Positions 33,919-42,603 of a stretch of 64,000 nt of DNA are shown here, piece by piece. Position numbers and translations under genes: made by a program. This stretch comes from Kineosporiaceae bacterium SCSIO 59966. Lineage in GTDB: Bacteria > Actinomycetota > Actinomycetes > Actinomycetales > SCSIO-59966. The stretch spans positions 1,302,001 through 1,366,000 of the forward strand of contig CP052876.1 in assembly GCA_020881835.1 (NCBI GenBank). The letters run 5' to 3'. The first letter of the stretch is position 1; each line of letters begins with the position of its first letter. The notes beneath the pieces were generated by a model, which was not told the origin of the DNA, made no database searches, and worked only from the letters and a program-made list of their open reading frames with translations.

Positions 33919-36377
33919 GCACCCGACAGTTCGGCGAGCCCGTCGCCCGGCTCGAGGACCCGCGGCTGCTGCGCGGCGACGGCCGGTACCTCGACGACCT
34001 CGGGCACGACGCGCTCGCTGTCGCCTTCGTCCGCAGCCCGCACGCCCACGCACGGGTCCTCGACGTCGACGCCACCGAGGCACTCGCCGTGGACGGGGTC
34101 GTCGCCGTGTACACCTGGGAGGACCTCGCGGCCGATGACGAGGCCGGCGGCGAGAGCGCCCCGACGACGCTGTCCGAGCCGCTGCCGGTGCTCATCCCGC
34201 ACCCGGCGCTGTACGCGCCGCGCACCGGGTACGCCCTGGCCAAGGACGAGGTCAACCATGTCGGCGAGGCCGTCGTCATGGTCGTCGCCCGGGACCGGTA
34301 CGTCGCCGAGGACGCCGCCGGCCGGATCGTCGTCAGCTACGACCCGCTGCCCCCCGTCGTCGGCATCGAGGCGGCCCGGGACGCCGACCGCACGGTGCAC
34401 CCCGACGTCCCCGACAACGTCGCCGCGCACCTCGTCCAGGAGGTCGGGGACGTCCAGGCCGCGCTCGCCGCCGCGCCGCACACCCTCGAGATCGACCTCG
34501 AGATCGAGCGCAGCGCGTCGATGCCGATGGAGGGCAAGGGCGTCTACGCCCGCTGGGACGGCGACGAGCAGTCACTTCGCGTCTACACCTCGACCCAGGC
34601 GTCGACGTCCGTGCGGGCCGCCGTCGCCGCGCGCCTCGGGATGCCGCTGGTCAAGGTCGAGTGCGTCGCCCCGGACGTCGGCGGCGGCTTCGGCGTCAAG
34701 ATCGTCCACCCGTGGCCGGAGGAGATCCTCGTGCCGTGGGCGGCGCGCAAGCTCGGCCGGGCCGGGATCGCCCGCGAGGTCAAGTGGGTGGAGGACCGCC
34801 GGGAGCACTTCGTCTCCAGCGCCCACGAGCGTGGCCAGCTGCAGAAGGTCACCGTCGGCTTCGACGACGACGGCCGGCTGCTCGCGTTCGACTTCCGGTT
34901 CTGGCACGACAACGGCGCCTACACGCCGTACGGGATCATCGTCCCGATCATCACCTCGACCCAGGTGCTCGGGCCGTACAAGCCGGAGGCGTTCCGGGCC
35001 GAGTTCTGGTCCCTGTACACGAACACCGTCATCGTCACCCCTTACCGCGGCGCCGGCCGTCCCCAGGGCGTCTTCGCGATGGAGCGGACGATGGACGCGA
35101 TCGCCGCCTACCTCGGCAAGGACCGGGCCGACGTCCGGGCGGTCAACTTCATCCAGCCCGAGGAGATGCCCTACGACCACCACCTGACGTTCCAGGACGG
35201 GCGGCCGCTGATCTACGACTCCGGGGACTACCCGCGCTCGCTGGACAAGCTCAAGGAGCTCGTCGGCTGGGACGACTTCGAGGCCTACCGGGAGCGGGCC
35301 CGCGCCGAGGGACGACGGGTCGGCATCGGCCTGGCCTGCTACGTCGAGGGCACCGGCGTCGGCCCGTACGAGGGAGGCCACGTCCTCGTCGAGACGTCCG
35401 GCAAGGTGAAGGTCGCCACCGGCCTGACCACCCAGGGGCAGGGCCACCAGACGGTGTTCGCGCAGATCGTCGCCGACCGCCTCGGCGTCCCGCTCGAGGA
35501 CGTCGAGGTCGTCACCGGCGACACCCGACGGTTCCGGTACGCCGTCGGCACGTTCGCCTCCCGGGCCGCGGTGATGAGCGGGTCGGCCATCTCGGTGGCG
35601 GCTGACCAGGTCCGCCAGAAGGCGTTGCGGATCGCCGCGGACGCCCTCGAGGTGGACGAGGCCGACCTCGAGCTCGTGGACGGCGCCGCCCGGGTCAAGG
35701 GCGCCGGTGACAGCGGGCCCGCGCTGCCGCTCGGCACCATCGCCGTGCTGTCCAACCCGCTGCGGTACGCCTTCGACGAGGCGGCCAAGGCCGCCACCCA
35801 GTTCGCGGTCGGGGACACCTCGAAACCCCCCGTGCCCGAGGGCGAGGAACCCGGTCTGGAGGCCACCGGCTACTACTCCCCGCCGCACTCGACGTTCGCC
35901 TCGGGCATGCACGCGGTCGTCGTGGAGACCGACCCGGACACTGCCGAGGTCCGGATCCTGCGGTACTGCGTCGTCCACGACTGCGGCAACCTGATCAACC
36001 CGCGCATCGTGGAGGGCCAGATCAACGGCGGCGTCGCCCAGGGCGTCGGTGGTGCCCTGTACGAGCGGATGGAGTACGACGAGCACGGCCAGCTGCTCAA
36101 CGCCTCGTTCATGGACTTCCTCATGCCGTACGCCACCGAGGTGCCCGCCCGGATCGAGGTGGACCACCTCGAGACGCCGTCCCCGCTCAACCCGCTCGGC
36201 GTCAAGGGCGCGGGGGAGGCCGGCGTGATCCCCGGCGCCGCGGCGTTCGCCGCGGCCATCGAGGACGCCGAGGGCATTCCCATCACCAGGATGCCGATCT
36301 CCCCGAGCGAGCTGTTCGCGCTGCGCGCGGCCGCTGCGACGACCCTCCCCACGAACCAAGGAGCCACCTCCCGATGA
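33915..36377 (+). CDS. Molybdenum hydroxylase molybdopterin (large) subunit, form-II CoxL-like
   Basis: An 820-residue catalytic subunit binding Mo-molybdopterin. The active-site loop reads PYRGAGRP (Gly379-Arg382 region), the form-II pattern. The CO dehydrogenase (form I) signature AYRCSFR with its Cu-binding Cys is absent, so the substrate is not CO. Other cofactor contacts are GGGFGVK, TQGQGHQT and the catalytic Glu768 in VKGAGEAGVIPG. Such enzymes hydroxylate N-heterocycles or aldehydes with water as oxygen donor. With the uracil-type permease and barbiturase-family gene, a uracil/thymine dehydrogenase role is the best guess. GTG 33,915 overlaps the small-subunit stop. Confidence 0.9.
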   Translation: MSTRQFGEPVARLEDPRLLRGDGRYLDDLGHDALAVAFVRSPHAHARVLDVDATEALAVDGVVAVYTWEDLAADDEAGGESAPTTLSEPLPVLIPHPALYAPRTGYALAKDEVNHVGEAVVMVVARDRYVAEDAAGRIVVSYDPLPPVVGIEAARDADRTVHPDVPDNVAAHLVQEVGDVQAALAAAPHTLEIDLEIERSASMPMEGKGVYARWDGDEQSLRVYTSTQASTSVRAAVAARLGMPLVKVECVAPDVGGGFGVKIVHPWPEEILVPWAARKLGRAGIAREVKWVEDRREHFVSSAHERGQLQKVTVGFDDDGRLLAFDFRFWHDNGAYTPYGIIVPIITSTQVLGPYKPEAFRAEFWSLYTNTVIVTPYRGAGRPQGVFAMERTMDAIAAYLGKDRADVRAVNFIQPEEMPYDHHLTFQDGRPLIYDSGDYPRSLDKLKELVGWDDFEAYRERARAEGRRVGIGLACYVEGTGVGPYEGGHVLVETSGKVKVATGLTTQGQGHQTVFAQIVADRLGVPLEDVEVVTGDTRRFRYAVGTFASRAAVMSGSAISVAADQVRQKALRIAADALEVDEADLELVDGAARVKGAGDSGPALPLGTIAVLSNPLRYAFDEAAKAATQFAVGDTSKPPVPEGEEPGLEATGYYSPPHSTFASGMHAVVVETDPDTAEVRILRYCVVHDCGNLINPRIVEGQINGGVAQGVGGALYERMEYDEHGQLLNASFMDFLMPYATEVPARIEVDHLETPSPLNPLGVKGAGEAGVIPGAAAFAAAIEDAEGIPITRMPISPSELFALRAAAATTLPTNQGATSR

Positions 36378-37126
36378 AGATCAGCGGCACGGCCACCCTC
36401 AGCGCCCCGCCGGCGAAGGTCTACGAGGCCCTCAACGACCCGAACGTGCTCGTTCGCACCATCCCGGGCGTGGAGTCCCTCGAGCAGACCGGCGAGGACC
36501 GCTACCGGATGTCCATCACCGCCGGGGTCGCCTCCATCAAGGGCACCTACGACGGCGAGGTCGCGCTGACCGACCGCAACCCGCCGAACGCGTTCACCCT
36601 CAAGGGCAAGGGTGCTGGCGCTCCGGGCACCGTGGACGCCTCAGTGCGGGTGACGCTCGCCGAGCAGGGCGAGGGCACGCTGCTCAGCTACGACGCCGAC
36701 GCCGTCGTCGGCGGCATGGTCGGCGGCGTCGGCCAGCGGATGATCACCGGGGTGGCGAAGAAGATGGCCGGGCAGTTTTTCGGCAACGTCGACGCCCTGC
36801 TGACCGGCGCGGTGCCGGCGCCCGAGCCGGTGGGGGTGCAGGGCGCTCCCGCGCCGGAGGCCGCTGCACCGACGGCCGGTGTGCCGGCGGCTGCTGCGCC
36901 GGGTGCCGCTGCGCCGGGTGCCGCTGCGCCCACGGTCGGTGCACCGACGGCCGCCGGGCCCAGCGCACCTGCGGGTGCCGTCTTCCGCGCCCCGGCGCCT
37001 GCCGTGCCGTCGTCGACGGAGGCCATGCGCGTGCCGTTCTGGATCGTGCTGGCCGGGGTGGGTGCCGGCGCCTTCTGGGCGCTGGCCGGCGTCCTCGTCG
37101 GCTGGCGCATCGCCCGCCGACGCTAA
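36374..37126 (+). CDS. coxG: CoxG-like SRPBCC protein with membrane anchor
   Basis: A 250-residue protein. The N-terminal SRPBCC/CoxG domain is MKISGTATLSAPPAKVYEALNDPNVLVRTIPGVESLEQ ... GVAKKMAGQFFGNVDALL in outline. A long Ala/Pro linker with AAAPGAAAPG-type repeats follows (about 155-215), then one C-terminal membrane helix (PFWIVLAGVGAGAFWALAGVLVG) and a basic tip. CoxG proteins tether Mo-hydroxylases to the membrane and are implicated in passing electrons to quinone. Substrate oxidation may therefore feed the respiratory chain. It overlaps the large-subunit gene by 4 bp and is last in the operon. Confidence 0.88.
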   Translation: MKISGTATLSAPPAKVYEALNDPNVLVRTIPGVESLEQTGEDRYRMSITAGVASIKGTYDGEVALTDRNPPNAFTLKGKGAGAPGTVDASVRVTLAEQGEGTLLSYDADAVVGGMVGGVGQRMITGVAKKMAGQFFGNVDALLTGAVPAPEPVGVQGAPAPEAAAPTAGVPAAAAPGAAAPGAAAPTVGAPTAAGPSAPAGAVFRAPAPAVPSSTEAMRVPFWIVLAGVGAGAFWALAGVLVGWRIARRR

Positions 37127-37134
37127 CCCCTTTC

Positions 37135-37231
37135 GTGATCATGCAATCCCGCCACCCTCTCGCGCCCTTTCGTGATCATGCAATCCCGCCACCCTCTCGC
37201 CCCCGTTGGTGATCATGCAATTCCGCCACCT
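37135..37231. repeat. Interspersed repeat A, three direct copies (37-bp and 38-bp spacing)
   Basis: Copies at 37,135-37,156, 37,172-37,193 and 37,210-37,231 start 9 nt after the coxG stop, all in the orientation GTGATCATGCAATCCCGCC. The spacing is nearly that of the 52.4-kb array. Confidence 0.85.
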
Positions 37232-37252
37232 CCAGTTCTCACGTCTGCTCGC

Positions 37253-37311
37253 AGGATGCTGGGTTGGTGGCGCGACACGCCGCCATGGCTGGACTGGGGG
37301 CAACATTCTGT
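37253..37311. repeat. Interspersed repeat B, copy 2 (59 bp)
   Basis: Ends CAGGATGCTG / CAACATTCTG with the inner block GGTTGGTGGCGCGACACGCC. It lies immediately before the conserved leader of the first lipoprotein cassette. Confidence 0.8.
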
Positions 37312-37320
37312 AGGGCGCGC

Positions 37321-37674
37321 CCATGACCCGATGCGGACCTCTAGAACCTGGGGGTCCCAGGGTGCTATGTCATGTTCTGGGGTTGCTCCCTCCTGGGGGT
37401 CATGAGCGTTCGCCGCGCCTCGGCTGCTTGTCCACAGGCCGGCGGCTGAGGGGTACCTCGTCAGGGTTCGTGGTGGTTATGGTTCGGGACCGTGGACCGG
37501 TTCTGCGTGATTGGGGTCGTGCTGGCGCTTGCGGCCGGTGGGTGCTCGGCCGGTGCGACCGAGGAGCCGTCGCCGACGACGTCCCGGTCGGTGGTAACTG
37601 AGCAGCCGACCGCGACGGCGAGTGAGACGGTGCCTGCGCCGCCGGAGATGCCGGCGGAGGCGAAGCAGATGACC
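37321..37674 (+). repeat. 5' constant block of the lipoprotein/PKD cassette, copy 1 (354 bp)
   Basis: Differs from 41,869-42,222 at about four positions. It covers the leader, the presumed promoter and the signal peptide plus Pro/Thr-rich linker of the lipoprotein. Confidence 0.9.
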
Positions 37675-38058
37675 GCAGAAGGAGCAGCAGCTTTTGCTGT
37701 CTACTGGTTCGAAGCTGTTGAGTTTGCCTACGCCACCGGAGAGACAGATCAGTTGTCGGAGCTAGCGACGGAGAACTGCGAGTTCTGCAAGGCCACGATC
37801 GCGAAGATCGCTGACCAGTATGCGTCTGGTGGACGATTCGAGGGCGTAGACATATCGATCTCATCACCAGCTGCATCATCCCCGGATGAACGGGGTTCGG
37901 TCGTGTCGATGCTGTACAGCGAGAGCGCTTCGCAAGCCATTGGTCCAGACGGGGTGGTCGAGGACGAGACCAACGCGGTCGAAGGTAAGGCGATTGACTT
38001 CTACGCCGCTCTGACGCCGACTGGTTGGAGGGTCTTCGGCATTGCAGGTGTGGAGTGA
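37492..38058 (+). CDS. Putative lipoprotein (DUF6318-like), copy 1
   Basis: A 188-residue protein. A short signal peptide (VDRFCVIGVVLALAAGGC) ends in a lipobox-like AAGGC, followed by a Thr/Pro/Glu-rich linker. The globular part starts EMPAEAKQMTAEGAAAFAVYWFEAVEFAYATGETDQL and has a Cys pair (CEFC), then ends GWRVFGIAGVE. The pattern resembles DUF6318 proteins of Micrococcales, function unknown; I make the family match from memory. The first ~60 residues are nearly identical to copy 2 (42,040), the rest only about half identical. It is followed after 5 bp by its PKD partner. Confidence 0.65.
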   Translation: MDRFCVIGVVLALAAGGCSAGATEEPSPTTSRSVVTEQPTATASETVPAPPEMPAEAKQMTAEGAAAFAVYWFEAVEFAYATGETDQLSELATENCEFCKATIAKIADQYASGGRFEGVDISISSPAASSPDERGSVVSMLYSESASQAIGPDGVVEDETNAVEGKAIDFYAALTPTGWRVFGIAGVE

Positions 38059-38063
38059 CCTAC

Positions 38064-38924
38064 ATGCGCGTGCAGATACTTGCCGTAGTCACGATCGCGC
38101 TCTCCGCGGTGCAGGCACCTGCTGTCGCCGAACATCTAGGCAACCCTGCCTCCGGCCGGGTAGAGGTTGATTTCGGGGACAGTGACGCGCTCGCTCGAGC
38201 GTGGGAGTCAGTGCGGCCCGATCAGTCAGGCCAGTCAGCGGATGCCGTGTCGAACAGCGGCCCCGCCTACCTCTACAAGCACGTACCGGCATGCAGCGGG
38301 AACGCGCCAGACGGGGAGAACGCGGATGTGGGATGTGCACAGGCAGACGCCCTCTGTGCAGGCGATACCGTGCGCTACTGGCTCTACCGGGCAGAACAGG
38401 GCGTAACTCCGCCGGTGTGGCGATTCATCGACTCTCGATGCCTGGGGCCCGAGCAGGCTGGGGGAGCAACCCCCGTCATCCCCGGTTTCACGCTGGCCGA
38501 CTTTCAGCGTCTGCCGTTGCCGGCGGGGACCCCGAACGTGGAACCGGACAACGGCTACACGGTGGTGGGGATCCCGACGAACGTGTACGCCACCGCTGAG
38601 CCGGTCACCCTCGACACCGAGCTGCTGGGGTTCCCGGTGCGGGTGCGGGCCACGCCGTCCCGGTACGCGTGGGACTTCGGTGACGGCACCGGTCACGGTC
38701 CCACCAGCGAGCCGGGATCCCCGTACCCGGCGTTGACGATCACCCACACCTACGAGCGGGCCGACCGCTACTCGATCACGCTGACCACGTACTACACCGG
38801 GGAGTACTCGGTGGCCGGGGGGCCGTGGCTACCGATCGCTGGAGAGGCCCAGGTCACCTCCGCGCCGGTGGACGTCGAGGCCCTCGCCGGCCGCAACCTT
38901 CTGGTCGCCGACCCCCAGGACTGA
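38064..38924 (+). CDS. Secreted PKD-domain protein, copy 1
   Basis: A 286-residue protein with a signal peptide (MRVQILAVVTIALSAVQAPAVA). The N-terminal region has paired cysteines (PACSGN, GCAQADALC, RCLGPEQ). A C-terminal PKD-like fold shows the typical WDFGDGTGHGPTSEPGSPYPALTITHTYERADRYSITLTT in outline. PKD domains mediate extracellular protein or glycan contacts. The C-terminal half is almost identical to copy 2 and the N-terminal half is diverged. Start ATG 38,064 follows the lipoprotein stop by 5 bp, implying co-expression. Confidence 0.7.
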   Translation: MRVQILAVVTIALSAVQAPAVAEHLGNPASGRVEVDFGDSDALARAWESVRPDQSGQSADAVSNSGPAYLYKHVPACSGNAPDGENADVGCAQADALCAGDTVRYWLYRAEQGVTPPVWRFIDSRCLGPEQAGGATPVIPGFTLADFQRLPLPAGTPNVEPDNGYTVVGIPTNVYATAEPVTLDTELLGFPVRVRATPSRYAWDFGDGTGHGPTSEPGSPYPALTITHTYERADRYSITLTTYYTGEYSVAGGPWLPIAGEAQVTSAPVDVEALAGRNLLVADPQD

Positions 38925-38930
38925 CCGCCG
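38481..38930 (+). repeat. 3' constant block of the cassette, copy 1 (450 bp)
   Basis: Nearly identical to 43,017-43,466. It encodes the PKD domain and C terminus of the secreted protein. Similarity falls off within a few bases after the stop codon. Confidence 0.88.
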
Positions 38931-38986
38931 CGTTGAGGCCACGGCCGATTCGCGGGATCACGTGTACTGGCGGGCCAGGTGAACGG

Positions 38987-39008
38987 GGTGGCGGGATTGC
39001 ATGATCAC
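38987..39008. repeat. Interspersed repeat A between PKD copy 1 and FUSC
   Basis: A single copy in GGTGGCGGGATTGCATGATC orientation between two convergent genes, thus 3' of both. Confidence 0.85.
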
Positions 39009-39026
39009 GAACAGGGTGATGGCTGG

Positions 39027-40145
39027 TCACGATGGCTGAGGGTGGCTGCGGGCCGCCGGGACGGCGGCTAGCGCCTCCTCGTCTGGCAGGCCGGCCACGT
39101 TGAGCAGGTCGACGATGGTGGACCGCACCTGCCCGAGGACGACGTCCCCGGACAAGGTGCTACGAGGCACCTCGGCCGACGCCGCGCCCACCCGCCGCAG
39201 CCGTGCCACGGCGATGCTTACGTCCCCTTCCGCGGCAATCTGTTCGGCCAGGGTCCCGGCGGCGTCCGCGAGCTCGTCGACGAGCACGAGCAGCTCTCGG
39301 GGCAGCGGTTCGGCCATCCGGGCCGCGGTGGCTAGCCGGCGGACGAGCACGCGCACATTTCGCACCGCTCGGTCCAGCGGCACGGCCTGGCGGGAGACGG
39401 ACCGGATGCGGTCGCGGTGGCGTCGGCGGAACGGTGACACCCGGACGACGTCCAGCCCGGCGGAGGCGGCGTCGCGCAGCTCTACGAGTCGGACCTCCGT
39501 CTGACGCGCGCGTTCCAGGGTGCGTGCGGCGCCGTCCGGGTCGCCGCCGCGCACCGCGGTCGTCGCCGCGTGCAGCAGGTCCGCGACTTCGACCAAGGTT
39601 GACGCGACGAGCTCGCGGGGGCGCCGCAACGGCGACCCGGGGGCCACCGCGGCGACTGCCAGTGCCACCGCTCCGCCGACCACGGCGTCCAGCCACCGCC
39701 CGAGCCCCGCCTCCGGGACCGGCAGCAACGTCGTGACGATGACCGCCTGTACGCCCGCCTGGGTGACGAGCACGTTGCCGGCGTCGAGCAGCACCGCGAT
39801 CGACATAGCGGTCGCAACGACCACCACGATCTGCCACACCCCCGTCCCGACGAGGGCGACGAACGCGTCGGCCACCCCGACGCCCACGGCGACACCGACG
39901 ACGATCTCGATCGTCCGTCGGAAGCGTGCGCCGTAGGAGATGCCCAGAGCCACGACCGCGGCTACCGGGGCAAAGAAGGGGTCCGGGTGGCCGAGCAGGT
40001 GGAGCGCCACGAACCACGCCAGTCCTGCGCCGACTGCGCACTGAAGGATCTGCCAGCCGGCGCGCTGCCACCGGCGCAGCCGTGCGCGGGGGCCGACTCG
40101 GAGAGCGGGAGCGAGCCGGCGGCCAGCCCAGATCACCTCCGTCAC
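39027..40145 (-). CDS. FUSC-family membrane protein
   Basis: A 372-residue protein with six N-terminal hydrophobic helices (ILQCAVGAGLAWFVALHLLG; FFAPVAAVVALGIS; TIEIVVGVAVGVGVADAFVAL; IVVVVATAMSIAVLLDAG; AGVQAVIVTTLLP; WLDAVVGGAVALAVAAVA). An Arg-rich helical cytosolic domain follows. This is the FUSC half-size exporter layout, similar to but not a close copy of the protein at 3.1-4.3 kb. The substrate is unknown; its position in the catabolic block raises the possibility of metabolite export. Start GTG 40,145. Confidence 0.75.
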   Translation of the reverse strand: MTEVIWAGRRLAPALRVGPRARLRRWQRAGWQILQCAVGAGLAWFVALHLLGHPDPFFAPVAAVVALGISYGARFRRTIEIVVGVAVGVGVADAFVALVGTGVWQIVVVVATAMSIAVLLDAGNVLVTQAGVQAVIVTTLLPVPEAGLGRWLDAVVGGAVALAVAAVAPGSPLRRPRELVASTLVEVADLLHAATTAVRGGDPDGAARTLERARQTEVRLVELRDAASAGLDVVRVSPFRRRHRDRIRSVSRQAVPLDRAVRNVRVLVRRLATAARMAEPLPRELLVLVDELADAAGTLAEQIAAEGDVSIAVARLRRVGAASAEVPRSTLSGDVVLGQVRSTIVDLLNVAGLPDEEALAAVPAARSHPQPS

Positions 40146-40305
40146 GCTAGCGGCCGGGTCAACCTGGACCTGAGCCCGCGGCGGACGGCGGACGGCGATC
40201 GGCGTCCTGGAGGTGTCGGCTTGGGACCGGGTCGACGTCCGCGGTCAGGTCACCGTCAAGGGGGGCTCGGCGTCCGGAACTCTCCTCCTGGCGCCCTTCC
40301 TGTTC

Positions 40306-40327
40306 GTGATCATGCAATCCCGCCACC
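40306..40327. repeat. Interspersed repeat A upstream of the ISL3-type element
   Basis: A single copy (GTGATCATGCAATCCCGCC orientation). It precedes the split repeat B just as copies A4-A6 precede repeat B at 37.25 kb. The rest of the 40,146-40,356 spacer holds no gene I can recognise. Confidence 0.85.
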
Positions 40328-40356
40328 CACCGGCCACCGGCCCGCTCGCAGAATGC

Positions 40357-41780
40357 GGCTCTCCTGCTGCTTCCGTGGGTGGGTGGGCGTGCCTGGATGG
40401 GCGCACGCCGTTCTCTGCGTAGGTTTCTGAGCTGTCAAGGGCCAGGAACCAGTGAGCGGAGAACGGCGTGCAGAACAGCACCTTATGGCGGGCCCTGCTG
40501 GGGGTCGAGAAGACGGTCGTCGAGGACGTTGAGTTCGAGGAGGACGACCAGCGGTTGGTCGCCCATGTGCGGCCGCGTGCCCGGGCCCGTGCGCGGTGTG
40601 GGCGGTGCCAGCGCAGAGCTCCTTCCTACGACCGCGGGCAGGGACGACGGCGGTGGCGTGCCCTGGACCTGGGCACGGTCCAGGTGTTCTTGGAGGCCGA
40701 CGCCCCGCGGGTGAACTGCGCGGTGCATGGTCCGACGGTGGCGGCGGTGCCGTGGGCGCGGCACGACGCCGGACACACCCTCGCCTTCGACGAGCAGGTC
40801 GCCTGGCTGGCCACCCAGTGCTCCAAGACCGCGATCACCGAGTTGATGCGGATCGCGTGGCGCACTGTCGGGTCGATCGTGAGCCGGGTCTGGGCCGACG
40901 TCGAGGCGGTGAACGACCGGTTCGCCGGGTTGCGGCGCATCGGGATCGACGAGATCTCCTACAAGCGCGGTTACAAGTACCTCACCGTGGTCGTCGACCA
41001 CGACACCGGCCGCCTGGTGTGGGCCGCGCCGGGACGGGACCGGCGCACCGTCGCGGCGTTCTTCGATGCCCTCGGCGAGGACCGCTGCGCGTTGATCACT
41101 CACGTCAGCGCCGATGGCGCTGACTGGATCGAGGACGTGGTCACCCAGCGCTGCCCGAACGCGGTGCGCTGCGCGGACTCCTTCCACGTCGTGCGCTGGG
41201 CCACCGACGCCCTGGACGCCGTGCGCCGGCAGGCCTGGAACACCGCCCGCCGAGCACCGGGCGGGACCACCGGCAACGGCCGCTCCCACGGACGACCCCA
41301 ACGCATCGCCACCGGCCACGCCAAGACCCTCAAACGCGCCCGCTGGGCACTGTGGAAGAACCCCGAGAACCTGACCCCACGACAGGCAGCCAAACTGGAC
41401 TGGATCGCCAAGAACGACCCGAAGCTGTACCGCGCGTACCTGCTCAAGGAGGGCCTGCGGCTGGTCTTCCAGCTCCCCTACCAGGAAGCCGTCGAGGCGC
41501 TCGAGGCCTGGATCGCCTGGGCGCGACGCTGCCGCATCGACGCCTTCGTCGCGCTCCAGCGCCGCATCGTCAAACACAAGGCCGCGATCCTCGCCGCGAT
41601 CGCCCACGGACTGTCCAACGGCCGCATCGAATCGGTCAACACCAAGATCCGGCTCATCACGAGAATCGCGTTCGGCTTCGCCTCACCACAGGCCCTCATC
41701 GCCCTCGCCATGCTCAACCTCGGCGGCCACCGCCCCACCCTCCCCGGCCGCAGATGACCCACGGATCAGTCAGGAGAGCC
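40357..41780 (+). mobile_element. ISL3-family insertion sequence with 8-bp target duplication
   Basis: A 1,424-bp element. The terminal inverted repeats are 23 bp (GGCTCTCCTG...CCGTGGG at 40,357-40,379 and its complement at 41,758-41,780). CAGAATGC is duplicated directly at both edges (40,349-40,356 and 41,781-41,788), the 8-bp duplication typical of ISL3. The target is the end of a repeat B element. Confidence 0.93.
40468..41757 (+). CDS. ISL3-family transposase
   Basis: A 429-residue transposase with the N-terminal ISL3 zinc-binding/HTH region (ARCGRCQRRAPSYDRG). The DDE catalytic region has GIDEISYKRGYKYLTVVVDHDTGRLVW (first Asp), THVSADGADWIEDVV (second Asp) and a C-terminal NGRIESVNTKIRLITRIAFGF containing the Glu. 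The frame is intact, and the element ends three bases after its stop, so it may be active. Confidence 0.93.
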   Translation: MQNSTLWRALLGVEKTVVEDVEFEEDDQRLVAHVRPRARARARCGRCQRRAPSYDRGQGRRRWRALDLGTVQVFLEADAPRVNCAVHGPTVAAVPWARHDAGHTLAFDEQVAWLATQCSKTAITELMRIAWRTVGSIVSRVWADVEAVNDRFAGLRRIGIDEISYKRGYKYLTVVVDHDTGRLVWAAPGRDRRTVAAFFDALGEDRCALITHVSADGADWIEDVVTQRCPNAVRCADSFHVVRWATDALDAVRRQAWNTARRAPGGTTGNGRSHGRPQRIATGHAKTLKRARWALWKNPENLTPRQAAKLDWIAKNDPKLYRAYLLKEGLRLVFQLPYQEAVEALEAWIAWARRCRIDAFVALQRRIVKHKAAILAAIAHGLSNGRIESVNTKIRLITRIAFGFASPQALIALAMLNLGGHRPTLPGRR

Positions 41781-41839
41781 CAGAATGCTGGGTTGGTGGC
41801 GGGACACGCCGCGAGAGCTGCGTCGGGCGCAGCATTCTG
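41781..41839. repeat. Interspersed repeat B, copy 3, interrupted by the ISL3-type element
   Basis: Ends CAGAATGCTG / CAGCATTCTG, inner block GGTTGGTGGCGGGACACGCC; 59 bp. Its first 8 bases are also present at 40,349-40,356 as the target duplication. An extra right end (CAGCATTCTG) follows at 41,848-41,857. Confidence 0.85.
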
Positions 41840-41868
41840 TAGCCGCGCAGCATTCTGTAGCAGAGGGC

Positions 41869-42222
41869 CCATGACCCGATGCGGACCTCTAGAACCTGGG
41901 GGTCCCAGGGTGCTATGTCATGTTCTGGGGTTGCTCCCTCCTGGGGGTCATGAGCGTTCGCCGCGCCTCGGCTGCTTGTCCACAGGCCGGCGGCTGAGGG
42001 GTACCTCGTCAGGGTTCGTGGTGGTTATGGTTCGGGACCGTGGGCCGGTTCTGCGTGATTGGGTTCGTGCTGGTGCTTGCGGCCGGTGGGTGCTCGGCCG
42101 GTGCGACCGAGGAGCCGTCGCCGACGACGTCCCGGTCGGTGGTAACTGAGCAGCCGACCGCGACGGCGAGTGAGACGGTGCCTGCGCCGCCGGAGATGCC
42201 GGCGGAGGCGAAGGAGATGACC
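41869..42222 (+). repeat. 5' constant block of the lipoprotein/PKD cassette, copy 2
   Basis: Partner of 37,321-37,674, offset 4,548 bp, about four mismatches in 354 bp. Confidence 0.9.
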
Positions 42223-42603
42223 GAGGCGGGTGCGGATGCTTTTGCCCGTCATTGGTTCGACGTCGTCGAGTACGCCTACGCCACCGGAAACGCCGAGCCG
42301 CTAAGAGCTCTGGCCGATCCAGAGTGCGAGATCTGCAACGCCTCCATCGCAGAGATCGAGAGCAAGACTCGCGAAGGTCTGCATTTCGAAGGCGTGGCTA
42401 TCGAGGTGCTGACAAGCGCGCCCGCGCCAAAGGACAGCCGAGGGGTTATCGTCACAATGTCCGTTCAAGAGGTATCCTCGCAGGTAGTAACGGCCGACGG
42501 TGAGGTCGTGGAGGACGTGCCGGGCATCGAGGCCGCACCCATAAACGTGTACGTTGCCGAGAGTGACGGTGGCTGGCGGATCTTCGGTATAGGGAAGATC
42601 TGA
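42040..42603 (+). CDS. Putative lipoprotein (DUF6318-like), copy 2
   Basis: A 187-residue paralogue of the protein at 37,492. It shares the signal peptide and linker (VGRFCVIGFVLVLAAGGCSAG) but diverges from about residue 60: EMTEAGADAFARHWFDVVEYAYATGNAEPLRAL, Cys pair CEIC, end GGWRIFGIGKI. The pattern of conserved aromatic and Cys positions with different surface sequence suggests the same fold with a changed interaction face. The stop overlaps the next start by one base. Function unknown. Confidence 0.65.
   Translation: MGRFCVIGFVLVLAAGGCSAGATEEPSPTTSRSVVTEQPTATASETVPAPPEMPAEAKEMTEAGADAFARHWFDVVEYAYATGNAEPLRALADPECEICNASIAEIESKTREGLHFEGVAIEVLTSAPAPKDSRGVIVTMSVQEVSSQVVTADGEVVEDVPGIEAAPINVYVAESDGGWRIFGIGKI

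Noticed and set aside
32516-36377. Aerobic CO dehydrogenase operon
   Set aside because: The large-subunit active loop is PYRGAGR (form II), without the Cys of the form-I signature.
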